Of a DNA stretch of 64,000 bases, positions 61,230 to 64,000 are shown piece by piece. Location: assembly GCF_004379255.2 (NCBI RefSeq), contig NC_056038.1, positions 32,414,061 to 32,478,060 of the forward strand. Reading direction: 5' to 3'. A program made the position numbers and the translations under genes. The stretch's first letter is position 1; every line of letters starts with the position of its first letter. Under the pieces are notes generated by a model, which was given only the letters and a program-made list of their open reading frames with translations, was not told the origin of the DNA and searched no databases. The DNA comes from Salvia splendens (taxonomy: Eukaryota > Streptophyta > Magnoliopsida > Lamiales > Lamiaceae).

Positions 61230-63600
61230 TACATATAGAATTACTGCACACGGTTCTTTGTGGACATTTAAATAGAATTCACACGCCTATATAGAGTAGG
61301 AGTATTAATTATTGTCTGAATTTTTTTTTTGGTTTGATCACATGTGTTTCGAACTTACCTTTGGCGGAATCGGATTAATCCTGCTTGTTTAGTAGGGTGA
61401 ATAAGATGTACTAATATACTCCTATTATTATATTAATATAGCAATTTTATATCTATATTATGTAATTCATGGTTTGATAAAATATATTAAAATTAGATAT
61501 AATTAACATTTGTATTACTATTAGTTATGCAATCTGAGAGATGATATCATTGATGTGCAAAATCCCACTTATTAATATTTGCACACTTTGAAATTATAAA
61601 GATCTGCGTATTTTATATATTAAACAATATATTATGGTATTAGTAGTATATAGATCGATTAGTTCAACTAGAAGACATAACATAAACAATCTCTCGACAG
61701 CGGACAGTTGCTTAAATTTTATTAGCCAATAAAACTAATCTTCCATTTCAAGAACAAAATAAAATCACATAAATGGTAAGCATTCCAGCCGTTTTCCGCT
61801 GTCGAATTTATCTCTACATTTGGATTGAAGAAACATGCACTATGATTGAAAATTAAATATACCATATGTTCTTGCACCATATTAAAATATTGAGAGTAAT
61901 TCACCGTTTCGAGCCCGAACTTAGATATAAAAAAAAGAGAGAGAATGATAAAATTGAAAGATAAAACGATGAATATTCTGGAGCTAGGAAGAGATTTAAG
62001 AAAACGGTATTTCCGAAATAATGGATTGGAAACAAAAGTAGGTAGAAATTATGAATTACAAAAAATGGATGGATGTTGCACCTAAAGTATAGCCGTTGCA
62101 TTTAAATGATATATGGGACCATTTCTCTGTGATTTTTAAAGTTTATTTTTAATGGTGTGGAGTCATTTCAACGATTGTGGACCTTCCTTCGTTCGTTTAA
62201 ATGAAGAACTATTAGTTGATAAAGTTACTCCATAAATTAGAGGTGAAGGTATTTACTATCTCCAATTTTTACAATCATAAAAAGTCGCCAAAAAATATTG
62301 AAGGTCAATCTTGTGACTAATTTTCCACAGTTTAGCATTTTAGCCAGATAAAACTTTGTGATAAAATTATACTCCATCTCAAGTGATGATTAAATCTATT
62401 AAAACTTTGTGATAAAATTATACTCCATCTCAAGTGATGATTAAATTATACTCGAATCGGAATAAGCATAATTAATAAAATTGATGTTGAATCGCACTCG
62501 AAAATGACCAAAAATTCTATTACTAATAATTGGAAACAAAAAGATGTACTCAATCCCTTAAGGGGATTGAATTATATCTAAACTCAAATTTTAATTCTAA
62601 CTAGTTTTAACCCACGTGCGATGCGACGGACTATTTTTTTATCATACGATTTTAAATTGTTAATTGATTAACACAAGATCAAGTTTTGATGCCGAAAACA
62701 AATTGGTAGTATTGCAAGTTTTAAAATTGGACGATAGCTTTTCAAACATCAAACGGTTTTAAAATTGTATTTTGAAGTATAAAAGCGCCGACGCAAAATA
62801 ATATTGTCACAAAATTGTGTGTAATCTTTTTTGTATTCTGTATCCATTTAAATTAGTACTATACTTTATCATAGTCGAGCTTCATTACAGTGCAATATAG
62901 TGACCCTAATACGCTAAAAACTCAAACCTTGAAACCTAAATCCTAAACCCTTAACGTTAAAATATAATCATAATGACCAACAAATGAACCAAATATAAAT
63001 ACAATCTTCCCTCCGTCCCAATGCAATTTTACTTTGTTAATCACTTTAAAACAAATTTACTAATTGGGCAAAATTAAAAGAATATCATAACTTCATGTTA
63101 AACAATATGAAGAGTATTGAAAAATATAGAGTTAAAAACTAAGCAATGTTATCAAATTTTGGAAAATGAATGACAATAATTTCCGCCATTGTATTTGTAT
63201 TGTATGAAATGAGTAATGAATAAATGTATAATGAATTTTGGAAAATGAAATGGAAGGCCATTGAAGCAATAATCTCATAATTTACTTTAAAACCTTTCGG
63301 TTAATCCGCACACTCATACAACAAAAGGTCGTTATTCCTCATACTTATAAATACCAATCAATGGCAATATTAAATGTCCGTAAATATCAGTATGGATTTT
63401 ATAAAAATATAATAAAATATACAACAAATAATTATTATCCTAATTTAGGGTAATATAAACATTGAAGTCGTGATCAATATAGACAATTAACTACACAATA
63501 AATAGATAAAATATAATCTGATTCATATTTCATCATATTCTCAAATCTATTAAATAAATAAATAAATTGATCACAATTGAAGGTATAATTTAGAATTCAT
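61230..63600. other. AT-rich intergenic sequence
   Basis: No gene was recognised. A 46-bp unit with ACTTTGTGATAAAATTATAC is duplicated in tandem (about 62350-62395 and 62402-62447). A lone Stowaway-like end (CTTCCCTCCGTCCCAATG) lies near 63005 without a matching partner. Confidence 0.5.
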
Positions 63601-64000
63601 TTAGGCGAAACGTTTGCAGTCATCTTCTACTTCAACCTCTTATGTCAGCCTCCATTACACTTCATCTTCTCTCGTCATTGTCTACTGCACTTCCTTGTCC
63701 TACGCTAACGCCATCTACTCCATCTGCTGGTTTGCCTCCATCTACATGTAAGAATTTGAAATAAATCAACTACAGACTTATAATGCAAATTTTAAAAATT
63801 ACAATCTCACTGGAAAACGTGTTTTTGGTTGCCCTTCGAGATGCTCTTAGCCGTTGGAAATAATAATCACTTATCACAGCTTTTCGTCAGTTTGCCTCCA
63901 TCTACAAATAAAAATCAACTGTAGACCAATATTGCAATTTAAAAAGATTTTACCGAGGAAGACTTAATCTCATCGGAAAATGCATTTTCGGACTTTTCTA
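63600..64000. repeat. Tandem repeats at the window edge
   Basis: TTTGCCTCCATCTACA, followed by AAATCAACT..AGACC-type sequence, occurs near 63738 and again near 63890. The downstream ATCTCAYYGGAAAA also recurs (about 63805 and 63970). This suggests a repeat of about 155 bp that continues past the window. Confidence 0.55.

Overview
This is nuclear DNA of a flowering plant (eudicot). The evidence is the intron-rich genes with GT-AG junctions, a WUSCHEL-related homeobox gene, an AP2/ERF factor, a ROP GTPase, and dense plant transposons: Ty1/Copia, TRIM, PIF/Harbinger, hAT, Stowaway and Helitron. The transposon types suggest an asterid, perhaps the mint order (Lamiales). That placement is an inference and is not proven here.

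Layout. 1-2.6 kb: a broken Helitron Rep gene and a 1.6-kb palindromic foldback element between TA microsatellites. 2.8-3.06 kb: exon 1 of a TBL-type cell-wall acetyltransferase gene with no downstream exons in view. 3.06-14.8 kb: a nested retrotransposon block. A nearly complete young Copia element (TSD TCCGC) sits inside the leader of an older, oppositely oriented relative. That relative in turn cuts a PIF/Harbinger ORF1 remnant (14.8-15.8 kb). 17.1-19.3 kb: a second Harbinger element carrying only ORF1, with a large poly-Glu microsatellite. 19.6-24.3 kb: an eight-exon gene for a probable plastid membrane protein of unknown function. 25.3-28.4 kb: an eight-exon PDAP1/PP28-like phosphoprotein gene with three G-boxes upstream. 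28.7-33.4 kb: MITEs. 34.1-35.4 kb (minus): a WOX9-type homeobox gene with long GA/CT microsatellites beyond its 5' end. 37.35-39.2 kb: a Harbinger element carrying only a stop-riddled transposase. 41.6-48.9 kb: an older, degenerate Copia element (TSD GTGAA). 49.8-51.8 kb: a hAT element split by a Harbinger-type MITE. 52-54.6 kb: more MITEs. 55.85-57.1 kb (minus): a seven-exon ROP GTPase gene. 58.7-59.35 kb (minus): an intronless ERF gene. 60.7-61.2 kb: an intact TRIM (TSD TCTGA). The rest is AT-rich sequence without recognised genes.

Five genes look intact: the plastid protein, the PDAP1-like gene, WOX9, the ROP and the ERF. They are unrelated in function and do not form a pathway cluster. 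Most of the remaining sequence that can be identified is transposon-derived.

The most unusual signal is in the Harbinger-type MITE family at 30.4-31.1 kb and 50.1-51.6 kb. It carries tandem 73-bp units that each pair a near-match to the plant snRNA upstream sequence element (RTCCCACATCG) with a TATA box exactly 32 bp away. One further inverted unit on the left has the same spacing. The TRIM LTRs carry the same two boxes 24 bp apart. These two spacings resemble the Pol II and Pol III classes of plant snRNA promoters.
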